Below, piece by piece: positions 10,194 to 18,910 of a stretch of 64,000 nucleotides of DNA. Source of the DNA: an uncultured Desulfovibrio sp. (GTDB lineage Bacteria > Desulfobacterota > Desulfovibrionia > Desulfovibrionales > Desulfovibrionaceae); NCBI GenBank assembly GCA_910587035.1, contig CAJUMQ010000013.1, positions 6,140 to 70,139 of the forward strand. The letters run 5' to 3'. Below the pieces are notes generated by a model. The model had not been told where the DNA came from, did no database searches, and saw only the letters and a list, made by a program, of their open reading frames with translations. The position numbers were made by a program, and so were the translations under genes. Every line of letters starts with the position of its first letter. Positions within the stretch are counted from its first letter, which is position 1.

Positions 10194-11939
10194 ATGCCCG
10201 CGATAATTCTGGCATCCATACTGGCTATCCTGCTTTGTTCCATGCCATCACTGGCGGCTTTCCGCTCCGCCAGCGACGGGGTTGACCCGCAGGCAGCCTT
10301 CAATCCCCATCCGGCAGGGGATGACATCGTGCTGCCCATGCCCTGTGGCCTGGGCATGGTTCTCAAGGCTGTGGAGATACCAGGCGGCCTTTTGCAGGAT
10401 CGTTCTTTCAGGATGGGCATAGTCAGCGAAAAGGAGGATGGCCGCAAGATATATGAAAGGCGGTTCACAGGCCATATATCCGCCCCTTTCACCAAGGCGG
10501 AGCTGCCTCCTCCCTGGCTGGACGCTCTTGATGACAAGGCCAATGAAAAAGCCACATGGTATTTTATAGGCAAGTACGAAGTCAGCAGGCTGCAATGGCA
10601 GGCTGTGATGTCTGCCCTTAATGCCGAGGGCGATGAAGATGTCTCCTCCTGCCCAACAGCGGCCATACAGGGGGCGAATTTGCCCATGACAGACATCTCC
10701 TGGTTCCAGGCCCAGGATTTTCTTGCCCGTTATAATGCCTGGCTTGTGAAAAATCACAGCAGGGCTCTGCCGGCCTTTGCCGGCTCGCATAATCTCGGTT
10801 TTCTCAGGCTGCCTACAGAGGAGGAATGGGAATATGCCGCGCGTGGCGGCACTGCCGTGCCTCCGGAATGGTGGGAGGAAAATGACCTTTTTCCCATGGA
10901 GGACAAACTTCTTGCCAGGGATTTCGGAGTCTTCAACTCAGGTTCCGTTCTGTCCGGGCCAGCGGCCATTGGCTCGCGCCATCCCAATCCCCTGGGTATC
11001 CATGATGTGATTGGCAATGCGCGTGAAATGGTGGATGGATTTTTCCGCTTTTCAGTTGCGGACATGCAGAATGGCCACACACAAAGGCGTCTGCATGGCT
11101 CTGCCGGCGGCATAATCACCAAGGGGGGGAGTTTTCGCAGCGATGAAACCGAGATTCTGCCTGGTGTGCGCGATGAGATGCCTCTCTTTAATGCCAGGGG
11201 GCCAGGCAAGGCTTCAGACCTGGGATTTCGCGTTGTCCTGGGCGCCCTGAATGTGCCGGCCGGCGCAAGGCTGGAAAGCCTGAGGGCTGAGGAGAACAGT
11301 CTGCAAAGCCCCAGGAACCTGCCAGCTGCCACTGTGGATCCTGATAATTATGCCGATCCAATCCAGGCTTTGAGCGCCATTGCGGCCAATGGCGATGAGC
11401 AGATCAAAAAGGATCTGGAGAAGATAAAAAACAGCCTTGAGGAGCGGGAAAGCGCCAGGGCCGCGCAAAATTCGCGCCAGCTGGAGAGGGCTTTCCGCTC
11501 ATTGCTATATCAGGCCGAAACCCTGCGGGCCTTTGCCTACCGTTATGTGGAGGTGCAAAAGGAAAAAAAGGCTGCCAGCGACATTCTGGCAAGAAATCCT
11601 GGGGGAGAAAACCGCAAAAAGGCACTGGAGCTGGAGGCCATGCTGGGCCAGTATCTGGCGGACTATCTGCAGTCCCTGCAAATGGGCGCAAACTATTATA
11701 AATCCGGCATTGCGGCTCTGTGCCAGGAGCCGCCACAGGAGCTGGAGACCCTCTATACACGCGCAAAGAGAGAATATGGTGGCGCAGGCGTCTTTAATGA
11801 GCATATGCGCCAAAATCTCCGGAGCCTTGAAAAATTTACCGCCATAGCCATGGGCAAAGGTGTCGATGCCCTGAGCCAGCGCGAAATACTGGAAGGCATC
11901 ATTCCTGAGAGACACTTCAAGGCCATACAGTTTAACTGA
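10194..11939 (+). CDS. SUMF1/FGE-fold periplasmic protein (TagR-like)
   Basis: 581 residues with a signal peptide (1-22). A formylglycine-generating-enzyme-like domain spans about 55-365, recognised by RLPTEEEWEYAARGG (205-219), GNAREMVDGF and the C-terminal KGGSFRSDE...GFRVVL. The cysteine pair needed for oxidase activity in true FGE is absent from the C-terminal core, so it is probably a binding fold, as described for TagR in T6SS signalling. After the SUMF1 domain comes a charged helical, probably coiled-coil region (about 400-490). Only 3 bp separate it from the permease gene. It is the last gene of the operon; no clear terminator follows before sfsA. Confidence 0.82.
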   Translation: MPAIILASILAILLCSMPSLAAFRSASDGVDPQAAFNPHPAGDDIVLPMPCGLGMVLKAVEIPGGLLQDRSFRMGIVSEKEDGRKIYERRFTGHISAPFTKAELPPPWLDALDDKANEKATWYFIGKYEVSRLQWQAVMSALNAEGDEDVSSCPTAAIQGANLPMTDISWFQAQDFLARYNAWLVKNHSRALPAFAGSHNLGFLRLPTEEEWEYAARGGTAVPPEWWEENDLFPMEDKLLARDFGVFNSGSVLSGPAAIGSRHPNPLGIHDVIGNAREMVDGFFRFSVADMQNGHTQRRLHGSAGGIITKGGSFRSDETEILPGVRDEMPLFNARGPGKASDLGFRVVLGALNVPAGARLESLRAEENSLQSPRNLPAATVDPDNYADPIQALSAIAANGDEQIKKDLEKIKNSLEERESARAAQNSRQLERAFRSLLYQAETLRAFAYRYVEVQKEKKAASDILARNPGGENRKKALELEAMLGQYLADYLQSLQMGANYYKSGIAALCQEPPQELETLYTRAKREYGGAGVFNEHMRQNLRSLEKFTAIAMGKGVDALSQREILEGIIPERHFKAIQFN

Positions 11940-11990
11940 TTTCAGCGTCCTGCTCAGGCTTTTCCACCATGGTTCTGCCTGGGGCCCATG

Positions 11991-12716
11991 CTACACAGAC
12001 GCTCCTGCTATTGGCAGGGAGCGGCCCAGGGCCGAACCTGTCTCCAGAAGCAGGCTCTCATGGGCGTAGGCCTCCACTCCGCGCTCCAGGGCGGCATAAA
12101 AAAGACGCGCATATTCCGCATCTATGTAATCCGCCGGTGCGAAGCAGCGTCCATCCGGCCGCTGCACCAGATAGAACATGGCCGCTCGGCCACCCCGGGC
12201 AACAATTTCAATAAGCTCAAGCAGATGCCTTCTGGCTCTTTCGCCTGCGGCATCTGGAAAGGCCGCCACATCATCCTCCACCAGGGTCACGTTCTTGCAT
12301 TCCACCCACAGATCAGGCCGTCCGGGGCCGGTGATTTTGGCATCCATGCGGCTATGGCCGCTGGGCACCTCCATGGAAATCTGTCCATAACCCCGCGCGA
12401 AATCAAGACTGCCTGCCAAAAAGGCTGCCCTCAGCATTCTGTTGGGATGCAGAGTATTCACTCCCGCCCAAAAGGAATCTGCGCCTGCGCCTATCCTAAT
12501 CCTTTCAAGGGTATACGCCAGCTTGCGTTTTTTACCATGCGCTGGAGAAAAAAGCACTTCGGCTCCAGGGCGCAGCAAACCGGTCATGGCGCCTGTATTG
12601 TTGCAGTGGGCGGTAATGACTGCGCCTGCATGCTCAATTTCAACGCTGAAGCGCTTGATCCTGCGGACAAACCTGCCAGTGGCGCAACCTTCTGGCAAAG
12701 GCAGAAGAATCTTCAT
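11991..12716 (-). CDS. sfsA: SfsA family DNA-binding/nuclease-like protein
   Basis: 241 residues, matching the usual ~235. Conserved SfsA features are visible: RRIKRFSVEIE near the N-terminus, HCNNTGAMTGLL, and the restriction-endonuclease-like core SRMDAKITGPGRPDLWVECKNVTL with the E-x-K of a PD-(D/E)XK-type fold, then FPDAAGERARRHLLEL. Start ATG 12716 (MKILLPLPEG) has GGAG upstream and agrees with the family N-terminus; the longer frame to 13169 is not credible because it runs into the aminotransferase gene. SfsA was named for stimulation of maltose genes in E. coli; its actual function is unsettled. Divergent from the aminotransferase, convergent with the SUMF1 gene. Confidence 0.9.
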   Translation of the reverse strand: MKILLPLPEGCATGRFVRRIKRFSVEIEHAGAVITAHCNNTGAMTGLLRPGAEVLFSPAHGKKRKLAYTLERIRIGAGADSFWAGVNTLHPNRMLRAAFLAGSLDFARGYGQISMEVPSGHSRMDAKITGPGRPDLWVECKNVTLVEDDVAAFPDAAGERARRHLLELIEIVARGGRAAMFYLVQRPDGRCFAPADYIDAEYARLFYAALERGVEAYAHESLLLETGSALGRSLPIAGASV

Positions 12717-12845
12717 ATTTCCAGAACTCTCCAAACTCCCATCCAGCAGGCGACATTTACAGCCCTGGCCGATGCTGGTAGTGTATTTTGCGCAAACAGA
12801 GCGCAACCTGCTACATGCTATATAAATATATTTGGCGGTATAACC

Positions 12846-14021
12846 ATGCAAATTGCTGAGAGACTGGGCCAGATCACCCCCAGCATGACACTGGCGATAA
12901 ACGCCCGCGCGCAGGAATTGCGCGGCGAAGGCGTTGATGTCATAAGCCTTGCGGTAGGCGAACCTGATTTCAACACGCCGGAATTCATTCGCGAAGCGGC
13001 AAAAAAAGCCATTGACGACAACTTCACCCGCTACACCCCGGTTTGCGGAATACCCGAATTGCGCAAAGCCGCCGGCCACTATTTTGAACGCTACTACAAT
13101 ACCCCCGTGGCACCGGAATCCATCATTTTTGGGGCTGGCGGCAAGCAATGCCTTTATACATTCATTCAAGCCACCATCAACCCTGGCGATGAGGTGCTTA
13201 TCCCAACGCCATGCTGGGTAAGCTATCCGGACATGGTGCGCCTGGCCGGCGGTGTGCCGGTATTTGTGCCTGCAGGGTCAGACGCGGGCTACAAGGTCAC
13301 AGCCCTGCAGCTGGAAAAATACACCACGGAAAAAACAAAGCTTTTAATTCTCAACTCCCCGTCCAATCCCACCGGCGCTGTCTACAGCGATGGCGAGTTC
13401 ATGCGCATCATGCGCTGGGCGCTTGCCCGCACCGTATATGTGCTTTCTGATGAAATTTATGACCAGCTTGTCTATCCACCAGCGCAAATGACCAGCGCCA
13501 TCACCTGGTTCGCCAATTGTCCGGAATTTGTGGGAGTTGTCAACGGGCTTTCCAAAAGCTATGCCATGACCGGCTGGCGCGCCGGCTTTATGGCCGCCCA
13601 TCCCGAGATCATCAAAAAAATGGCTGTCGTGCAGGGGCACAGCCTCTCCAATGCCACATCCATAACCCAGAAGGCTGCCCTGGCTGCCCTGACTGGCCCG
13701 GATGACTGCGTACGGGAAATGCGTGACACCTTTGCCAAAAGACGCAATCTGGCCATGGACATAGTCGCCGGCTGGACCCGGGCCACCTGCCCCAGACCAG
13801 ACGGGGCATTCTATCTCTTCCCGGACGTAAGCGGCTACTACAATGATCAGATAGCCAATTCCGTGGATTTTTGCGCCATGCTCCTGGAACGGGCCCATGT
13901 GGCCTGTGTGCCTGGCGCGGCATTTGGCAATGATGCCTGCATCCGCCTGTCCTACGCAGCCTCGGATGACAACATCAAAAAGGGACTGAACCGCATTGGC
14001 GAGGTGCTTACAGACATCTAG
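12846..14021 (+). CDS. PLP-dependent class I aminotransferase (aspartate aminotransferase-like)
   Basis: 391 residues of the AspB/AAT class Ib family. Visible landmarks are SLAVGEPDFNTP near the N-terminus, the NSPSNPTGA motif, SDEIYDQLVY and the PLP-lysine segment GLSKSYAMTGWRAGF, plus the C-terminal RLSYAAS arginine. It catalyses amino transfer between aspartate (or a related amino acid) and 2-oxoglutarate in the cytoplasm. Start ATG 12846 (MQIAERLGQITPS) is the family-typical N-terminus; the long in-frame upstream extension runs antisense through sfsA and is spurious. A Rho-independent terminator lies ~190 bp downstream. Exact substrate (aspartate versus aromatic) cannot be decided from sequence alone. 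Confidence 0.9.
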   Translation: MQIAERLGQITPSMTLAINARAQELRGEGVDVISLAVGEPDFNTPEFIREAAKKAIDDNFTRYTPVCGIPELRKAAGHYFERYYNTPVAPESIIFGAGGKQCLYTFIQATINPGDEVLIPTPCWVSYPDMVRLAGGVPVFVPAGSDAGYKVTALQLEKYTTEKTKLLILNSPSNPTGAVYSDGEFMRIMRWALARTVYVLSDEIYDQLVYPPAQMTSAITWFANCPEFVGVVNGLSKSYAMTGWRAGFMAAHPEIIKKMAVVQGHSLSNATSITQKAALAALTGPDDCVREMRDTFAKRRNLAMDIVAGWTRATCPRPDGAFYLFPDVSGYYNDQIANSVDFCAMLLERAHVACVPGAAFGNDACIRLSYAASDDNIKKGLNRIGEVLTDI

Positions 14022-14187
14022 AGCTTTCATCAGTTGAAACGCTCTGCGCATTTCAGCCACACGCGCTGGCGTTTCCCCGCGTAGCGGTACAGGAGCATGA
14101 AAAATTCGATTTTCCGCTCACTTTTGCGCTGGCGATTCAGAAGAAGCGACTCGCATTTGCCTATTTTCAATCGGCAGAAGCTCTAGA
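14017..14187. repeat. Putative MITE-like element with terminal inverted repeats
   Basis: The segment is bounded by perfect 10-bp inverted ends, tctagagctt at 14017-14026 and aagctctaga at 14178-14187, and the similarity continues imperfectly inward (a ttgaaa block in both arms). It has no coding potential I can recognise. It starts inside the last codons of the aminotransferase gene, so part of that gene's end would be supplied by the element. It might instead be a large folded 3' UTR. Confidence 0.4.
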
Positions 14188-14211
14188 CTTCAAACAGTTT
14201 CAAACTCTGGC

Positions 14212-14257
14212 GAAGGCGCATGATGCCGCTTGATGTGAGACCATGCGCCTTCATTTT
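14212..14257 (+). terminator. Rho-independent terminator after aminotransferase
   Basis: An 11-bp perfect stem, gaaggcgcatg (14212-14222) with catgcgccttc (14242-14252), is followed by attttt. It lies downstream of the aminotransferase and just before the 3' end of the oppositely oriented lipoprotein gene. Confidence 0.7.
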
Positions 14258-14275
14258 TACGCTTTTGCTCCAGTC

Positions 14276-14653
14276 TCAATTCCCATCCGGGTTTATCCAT
14301 TCCTGCACCAGTGCCGGGCGGTCAAGGCAATAGCCACCATCATCACAGTATGAAGCAATTTCGGAAAAGGCCCCTCTCATCCTGTAGACCTGCCAGTCTC
14401 CAGACGGGGGCAGAGCTCCATTCTCCACCCCGGCCTGCAGCGCTCCGGCCGCTTCGCCCGGGCTGCAGAACAGGGTAAATCTCTGGACGCCGGGATTGAG
14501 AATCACATCAGCGTCAGCTGCCAGATCAATTATGAAGTTGCCTGGCAAAATCACATAGAGGCTGTCACAATCTGCCGGCTTTTGCGGCAATGTTTGCGCC
14601 CGCTCAGCGCAGGCGCAAAGCATGAGAGCCAGTGCCATAATGGCAAATCTCAT
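14276..14653 (-). CDS. Small putative lipoprotein, unknown function
   Basis: 125 residues. The N-terminus MRFAIMALALMLCAC has a lipoprotein-type signal with a possible lipobox LCAC, so the mature protein would start at C15 and be membrane-anchored in the periplasm. The rest contains four further cysteines (DCDSLY, LFCSPGE, SYCDDGGYCLDRP) and no domain I recognise. It overlaps the htpX stop by ATGA, so it is cotranscribed with the protease and might be related to envelope quality control; that is inference only. Confidence 0.6.
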   Translation of the reverse strand: MRFAIMALALMLCACAERAQTLPQKPADCDSLYVILPGNFIIDLAADADVILNPGVQRFTLFCSPGEAAGALQAGVENGALPPSGDWQVYRMRGAFSEIASYCDDGGYCLDRPALVQEWINPDGN

Positions 14654-15510
14654 AACCCCGCCGCCATGGCCCGCAAGCGCGCTATCCTTTCCTGCAGTGG
14701 CGGATGCGTGCTGAAGAGCTTGGCTATGCCGCCATCACTGCCAAAAAGCGGGGCGACGATAAACATCTCCGCGGTACTGGGGTTGCCATTGCGCATGGGT
14801 ATCTGCCCGCTGGCCATGCCCAGCTTTTCCAGGGCGCCGGAGAGTGCCAGGGGCTGGCCGCAGAGGCGCGCTCCGGTTTCATCGGCCAGAAACTCGCGCG
14901 AGCGCGAAATAGCCATCTGGATGAGGCCTGCCGCCATGGGCGCAAGCATGGCCATCATGATGGCGGCAATGGGATTTACACCTCCACCCTCTCCATCGCG
15001 GTTGCCGCCAAAAATCGCTGTGAACTGGAATATGTTGGCCAGGGTGACAATGGCGGACGCCATGACGCCGGCTATGGTCTGAATAAGAATGTCCCGATTG
15101 ACAACATGCCCTATTTCATGGGCCAACACCCCCCGCAACTCTTCCGGGGAGAGAATGCGCATTATGCCATCCGTAACGGCCACCACGGCATGTTCCGGGT
15201 CGCGGCCTGTGGCAAAGGCGTTGGGTGCCTCCTCCGGCACCACGCAAACGCGCGGCATGGGTATGCCGGCATTGCGAGCCAGCTGGCCAACCATGTCATA
15301 CAGAAGTGGCGCCTCCTCCGGGGTGACCTCCCTTGCATGGTACATGGAAAGAACTATGCGATCAGAATACCAGTAGCTGCCCACATTCATCACAAGGGCC
15401 AGCCCAAAGGCGATTATCACGCCCATGCGGCCGCCAAGCATCCCCCCAAGCACAATTATTATGCCGGAAAGCAGGGCCAGCAGCAGCATGGTTTTTATTT
15501 GGCTAGTCAT
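14650..15510 (-). CDS. htpX: HtpX-type M48 membrane metalloprotease
   Basis: 286 residues, the usual HtpX length. The zinc motif HEIGH (in GVLAHEIGHVVNRD) and a downstream EFLADE glutamate ligand are present. Two N-terminal membrane segments (about 7-25 and 30-50) and two more after the HEIGH helix give the four-segment HtpX topology. HtpX degrades misfolded inner-membrane proteins on the cytoplasmic side. AAGGAG sits 6-7 nt before ATG 15510, a strong ribosome binding site. The small lipoprotein gene follows with overlapping ends. Confidence 0.93.
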   Translation of the reverse strand: MTSQIKTMLLLALLSGIIIVLGGMLGGRMGVIIAFGLALVMNVGSYWYSDRIVLSMYHAREVTPEEAPLLYDMVGQLARNAGIPMPRVCVVPEEAPNAFATGRDPEHAVVAVTDGIMRILSPEELRGVLAHEIGHVVNRDILIQTIAGVMASAIVTLANIFQFTAIFGGNRDGEGGGVNPIAAIMMAMLAPMAAGLIQMAISRSREFLADETGARLCGQPLALSGALEKLGMASGQIPMRNGNPSTAEMFIVAPLFGSDGGIAKLFSTHPPLQERIARLRAMAAGL

Positions 15511-15617
15511 GCCTTTCTCCTTGATTTTTTGTTTTATATTTTATTTTTTGAATGAAAAATATTCATGGCATGGAGAAAAAGTATCTCTCCAACAAGTTAT
15601 GACAGAAGGCGGAAAAG

Positions 15618-17561
15618 TCAAAAGTCGGGCCGGTTGCGCTCCATCCAGATTTGCAAAACAAGCAGTGTCCACAGTGGCTTGCGCAGATCCCTTGCTCCGG
15701 AGAAATGCTCCGCCATCAGCTTTTGCACCTGCTCTGGCCTGAATATGCCCTGGGAGCGCAGCCTCTGCCCGGACAACAGCTCCAAAAGAAGCGGCTTGAG
15801 CTTGCCCCTGAGCCACCCGGCCACGGGAATCTGAAAACCTCTTTTGTTCCTTTTTAATATCTGCTTTGGCAAAAGGCCGGCAAAAGCCCTTTTCAACAAA
15901 TACTTGCGCTTAAAGCCTCGCAGTTTGTATTCTAGGGGCAGTTTTGCGGCAAATTCAGCCACATGACGGTCAAGAAATGGCGCGCGAACCTCAAGTGAGT
16001 GGAGCATGGAACAGCGATCAACCTTGACCAGAATGTCATCCAGTAAAAACTGGCGCACATAGACATGAAAGGCCCGCGCAAGCGGAGTGGTGGCAGGGGC
16101 ATCCTGCCAATGCTCATACTGGCGCCTTGTGGGCGCAAACAGGCGCTCCGGCCTGAGAAAATCTCCTCCATCACCGTTTTGCGCAAGCCATTCCGGCTCC
16201 AGCAGCGCTCCCTGCATGGGGCCGTCAATGGCGGTGAGCATTGTTTGCACACGCAGCCAGTCCGGAGCTCTGGCTCCGGCCAGAAAGGTCTCCACTGCCA
16301 GACGAGGATTTATATAGCCAGCGGAGGCGGGCAACCTGGCCGCAATCCGGCGGATGACATCCTCCCGCAGCCAGGCCGGCAGACGGTTGTACCACAACGC
16401 GATTTTAAAGCCTATGTAATGCTCATAGCCAGCCCAGAGTTCATCGGATCCATCGCCGCCAAGGGCGACTGTGACATCCTCCCTGGCAAGGCCGGACAAA
16501 AGCCATGTGGGCGCGCAGGATGCATCGGCCATTGGCGTGTCCATGCTGCCGGCAATTCCAGGCAGCTGGTCTGCGCATTCTGCAGCGGAGAGTATGCGCT
16601 CATGATGATCCGTGCCATAGGCTTTGGCCGCTATGCGGGCATAGGCGGATTCATCATAGCTGGCCTCCCGAAAGCCTATGGAAAAGGATTGCACCGGCAG
16701 GCTGGAATGCTCCGCCATCAGACCGGCAACAATGGTTGAATCAATGCCGCCGGAAAGAAACACGCCCAGAGGCACATCGCTGATCATGCGCTTTTGCACA
16801 GCCTGGGACATCAGGCGGTAAAGCTCCTCGCAAAGCTCCTCCTCACTGGCCCAGGGGTCTGCTTCCGGGGCGGGCAGATCCCAGTAGCGCGAAATTTTCA
16901 TCTCACCCTTCTGCAGCATGAGGCAATGGGCAGGCTCCAGCACGGCCGCCTCTCCATATATGGCATGGGGCGTGGGCACATATTCATAAGCCAGATAACG
17001 CATAATGGCATGTGGAGCGAGATGAAAAGAGAAACCCAGGCCAGCAGCCTTAAGGCTGGCGAGTGCCCCAAGCTCTGAGGCAAAGGCGAAAATCCCGTTC
17101 TGGACAGTGTAATAAAAGGGCTTTTTGCCAAAATGGTCGCGGGCGCAAAAAAGTGTCCGCTCCTTGCTGTCCCATATGGCAAAGGCGAACATGCCGTCAA
17201 GATATTTCAGGCAGTCAGGCCCATGGGCGGCATAGGCTGCAAGCAGCACCGCCGTGTCGGAATTGTTCAGAAACACTGCGCCAGACGCGGCGAGTTTTTG
17301 CCTGAGCTCACGAAAATTATAGATCTCTCCGTTAAAGACCGTGCAAAAGCGGCCATCCGGGCTCAGCATTGGCTGCGCCCCGCCAGCGATATCAATGATG
17401 GAAAGACGCCTGTGGCCAAGGCATACAGGACCCTGCCCCCATTGCCCATCCCCATCCGGACCGCGCCAGGCCATTCTGTCAGTCATGGTCTTGACAATCT
17501 GGCTGGCGCCAGGTTCAAGCGCCTCCCCATCCAGGCGGCAGAGACCGGCTATGCCGCACAT
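15618..17561 (-). CDS. asnB: Asparagine synthetase (glutamine-hydrolysing) type amidotransferase
   Basis: 647 residues. The N-terminal Ntn glutaminase begins MCGIAGL with Cys2 as nucleophile and has RGPDGDG and NGEIYN; the synthetase domain has the PP-loop LSGGIDSTIV and the GGDGSDELWAGY motif. It would amidate aspartate or a sugar/polyketide carboxylate using ATP and glutamine. Length (~640) and position at the end of a glycosyltransferase operon fit the AsnB paralogs found in exopolysaccharide clusters better than the housekeeping enzyme. Its start overlaps the preceding glycosyltransferase stop by 13 bp. No other asparagine synthetase is in the window, so housekeeping use cannot be excluded. 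Confidence 0.88.
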   Translation of the reverse strand: MCGIAGLCRLDGEALEPGASQIVKTMTDRMAWRGPDGDGQWGQGPVCLGHRRLSIIDIAGGAQPMLSPDGRFCTVFNGEIYNFRELRQKLAASGAVFLNNSDTAVLLAAYAAHGPDCLKYLDGMFAFAIWDSKERTLFCARDHFGKKPFYYTVQNGIFAFASELGALASLKAAGLGFSFHLAPHAIMRYLAYEYVPTPHAIYGEAAVLEPAHCLMLQKGEMKISRYWDLPAPEADPWASEEELCEELYRLMSQAVQKRMISDVPLGVFLSGGIDSTIVAGLMAEHSSLPVQSFSIGFREASYDESAYARIAAKAYGTDHHERILSAAECADQLPGIAGSMDTPMADASCAPTWLLSGLAREDVTVALGGDGSDELWAGYEHYIGFKIALWYNRLPAWLREDVIRRIAARLPASAGYINPRLAVETFLAGARAPDWLRVQTMLTAIDGPMQGALLEPEWLAQNGDGGDFLRPERLFAPTRRQYEHWQDAPATTPLARAFHVYVRQFLLDDILVKVDRCSMLHSLEVRAPFLDRHVAEFAAKLPLEYKLRGFKRKYLLKRAFAGLLPKQILKRNKRGFQIPVAGWLRGKLKPLLLELLSGQRLRSQGIFRPEQVQKLMAEHFSGARDLRKPLWTLLVLQIWMERNRPDF

Positions 17562-18910
17562 GTTTTATCCTTTACCCGGGCAGCCCTAAATGCTGCGTCC
17601 GCCTTGATGAAAACTTCCGCAAGACGGTCGGCATTGGCGGCGGGATCAAAAAGATTCCTGGCCAGGGTCATGCCATTGGCCGCCATGCGCAAGGCCTCGG
17701 CGGGATTTTGCGCAAGCTGGTAAATTGCGTCTGCCAGGGCCTGCGCATCCCCCTGGCTGACTGCCAGACCGGTTTTGCCATTGATGACAACCTCCGGCAG
17801 GGCATTGATATTGGTGCTGACCACGGGAATGCCGCAGGCAAGAGCCTCGATTACCGTGTTGGGTATGCCATCCCGCCTGCCCGATGCATGAATCACGCAG
17901 GGGGCGGCAAAAATGTCATGGGAGGCCATAATTGCAGGCAATTCATCATGCGAGACAAGCCCCGGCATGGAGACCTCCCGCTCAAGATCCAGATCATGCC
18001 TCTGTTTGCGCAGAGCATTTTCCAGACCACCCAGGCCAAGAGCGCGACCGCCGGCTCCGGCAAGGGTCAGCTGAAAATTTATGCCTTTTTTTTTGAGAAT
18101 GGCGCAGGCGTCCAGAAGCACATCAAAGCCTTTTGTCACATCAAAACGGCCAAGGGCTAGCAATTTGAGGGGGGAGCCGGCAAAACGCCCGGCCGTGGGA
18201 CAGGCTGCTCTTTGCGGCAGCGTCAAGCTGTTGTACGCCAGCACGGTCTTGCCTCTGGCGGAGCCGCTGCCAAAGGCTTCAATTCTTTTTTTATCGGCCA
18301 TATTGTTTGCGCGAACAAAAATGGCCGCTGCCAGCTTGTCGTCCAGATCAGGATCCGCCGGCGCGAGGTTGTCGCCACGCGCTGCCAGGGCAAAGGGAAT
18401 GCCGGCCAGGGTGGCGCCCACCCAGGCCGCTGTGGCCGCTCCCCTTGGCCAGGGCGCATATGCGATGTCAATGCCATCCTCCCTGAATGCCCGGCCAAGA
18501 CTAACCCCCATTAGAAAGGCCCAAAAATTTTCGCCAAAGACCTCAAGGCTTGTCCATCTGCGGCAAACGCTGCGCCTGAACAGCCGCGCCATCTGTCGCG
18601 GCTGGCGCAAAAATGCGCGCAGCAGCTCCCAAAGGGCCGGCACGGCAGCCTTCAGGCCATGGGTGCGGATGGATACATGGCTGTGCCGCATTTCCTGAGA
18701 GCAATGCTTCATGTTGGGCCCATACAGTGTGTATACCTGCACAGGCATGACTTTTGCCAGGCACTCCACCTCGCGGAAAATAAAGGGCTGCGTAAAAAGA
18801 GGATACCACAAAAGCACACATGCCACATGGGGAAGCCGTGCCGGCAGAGCCTCTTTCTGGCAGGGCATGGCTTTGTCCACGTCGGATTCTGGCCAGGTTG
18901 CGTCATGCAT
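17549..18910 (-). CDS. GT4 family glycosyltransferase
   Basis: 453 residues with the GT-B fold of family GT4. The C-terminal half has LKLLALGRFDVTKGFD, a G-L-V-S-H-D-E-L segment and the E-x7-E nucleotide-sugar motif around PNTVIEALACGIPVVST. The N-terminal half carries LLWYPLFTQPFIFREVECL, closely matched in the second glycosyltransferase of this operon. ATG 18910 was chosen because GGAAAGGAAA precedes it and it overlaps the upstream stop by 8 bp; the longer frame to 19003 lies inside the deacetylase gene. Sugar donor and acceptor are unknown; context suggests an exported glycoconjugate. Confidence 0.88.
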   Translation of the reverse strand: MHDATWPESDVDKAMPCQKEALPARLPHVACVLLWYPLFTQPFIFREVECLAKVMPVQVYTLYGPNMKHCSQEMRHSHVSIRTHGLKAAVPALWELLRAFLRQPRQMARLFRRSVCRRWTSLEVFGENFWAFLMGVSLGRAFREDGIDIAYAPWPRGAATAAWVGATLAGIPFALAARGDNLAPADPDLDDKLAAAIFVRANNMADKKRIEAFGSGSARGKTVLAYNSLTLPQRAACPTAGRFAGSPLKLLALGRFDVTKGFDVLLDACAILKKKGINFQLTLAGAGGRALGLGGLENALRKQRHDLDLEREVSMPGLVSHDELPAIMASHDIFAAPCVIHASGRRDGIPNTVIEALACGIPVVSTNINALPEVVINGKTGLAVSQGDAQALADAIYQLAQNPAEALRMAANGMTLARNLFDPAANADRLAEVFIKADAAFRAARVKDKTCAA

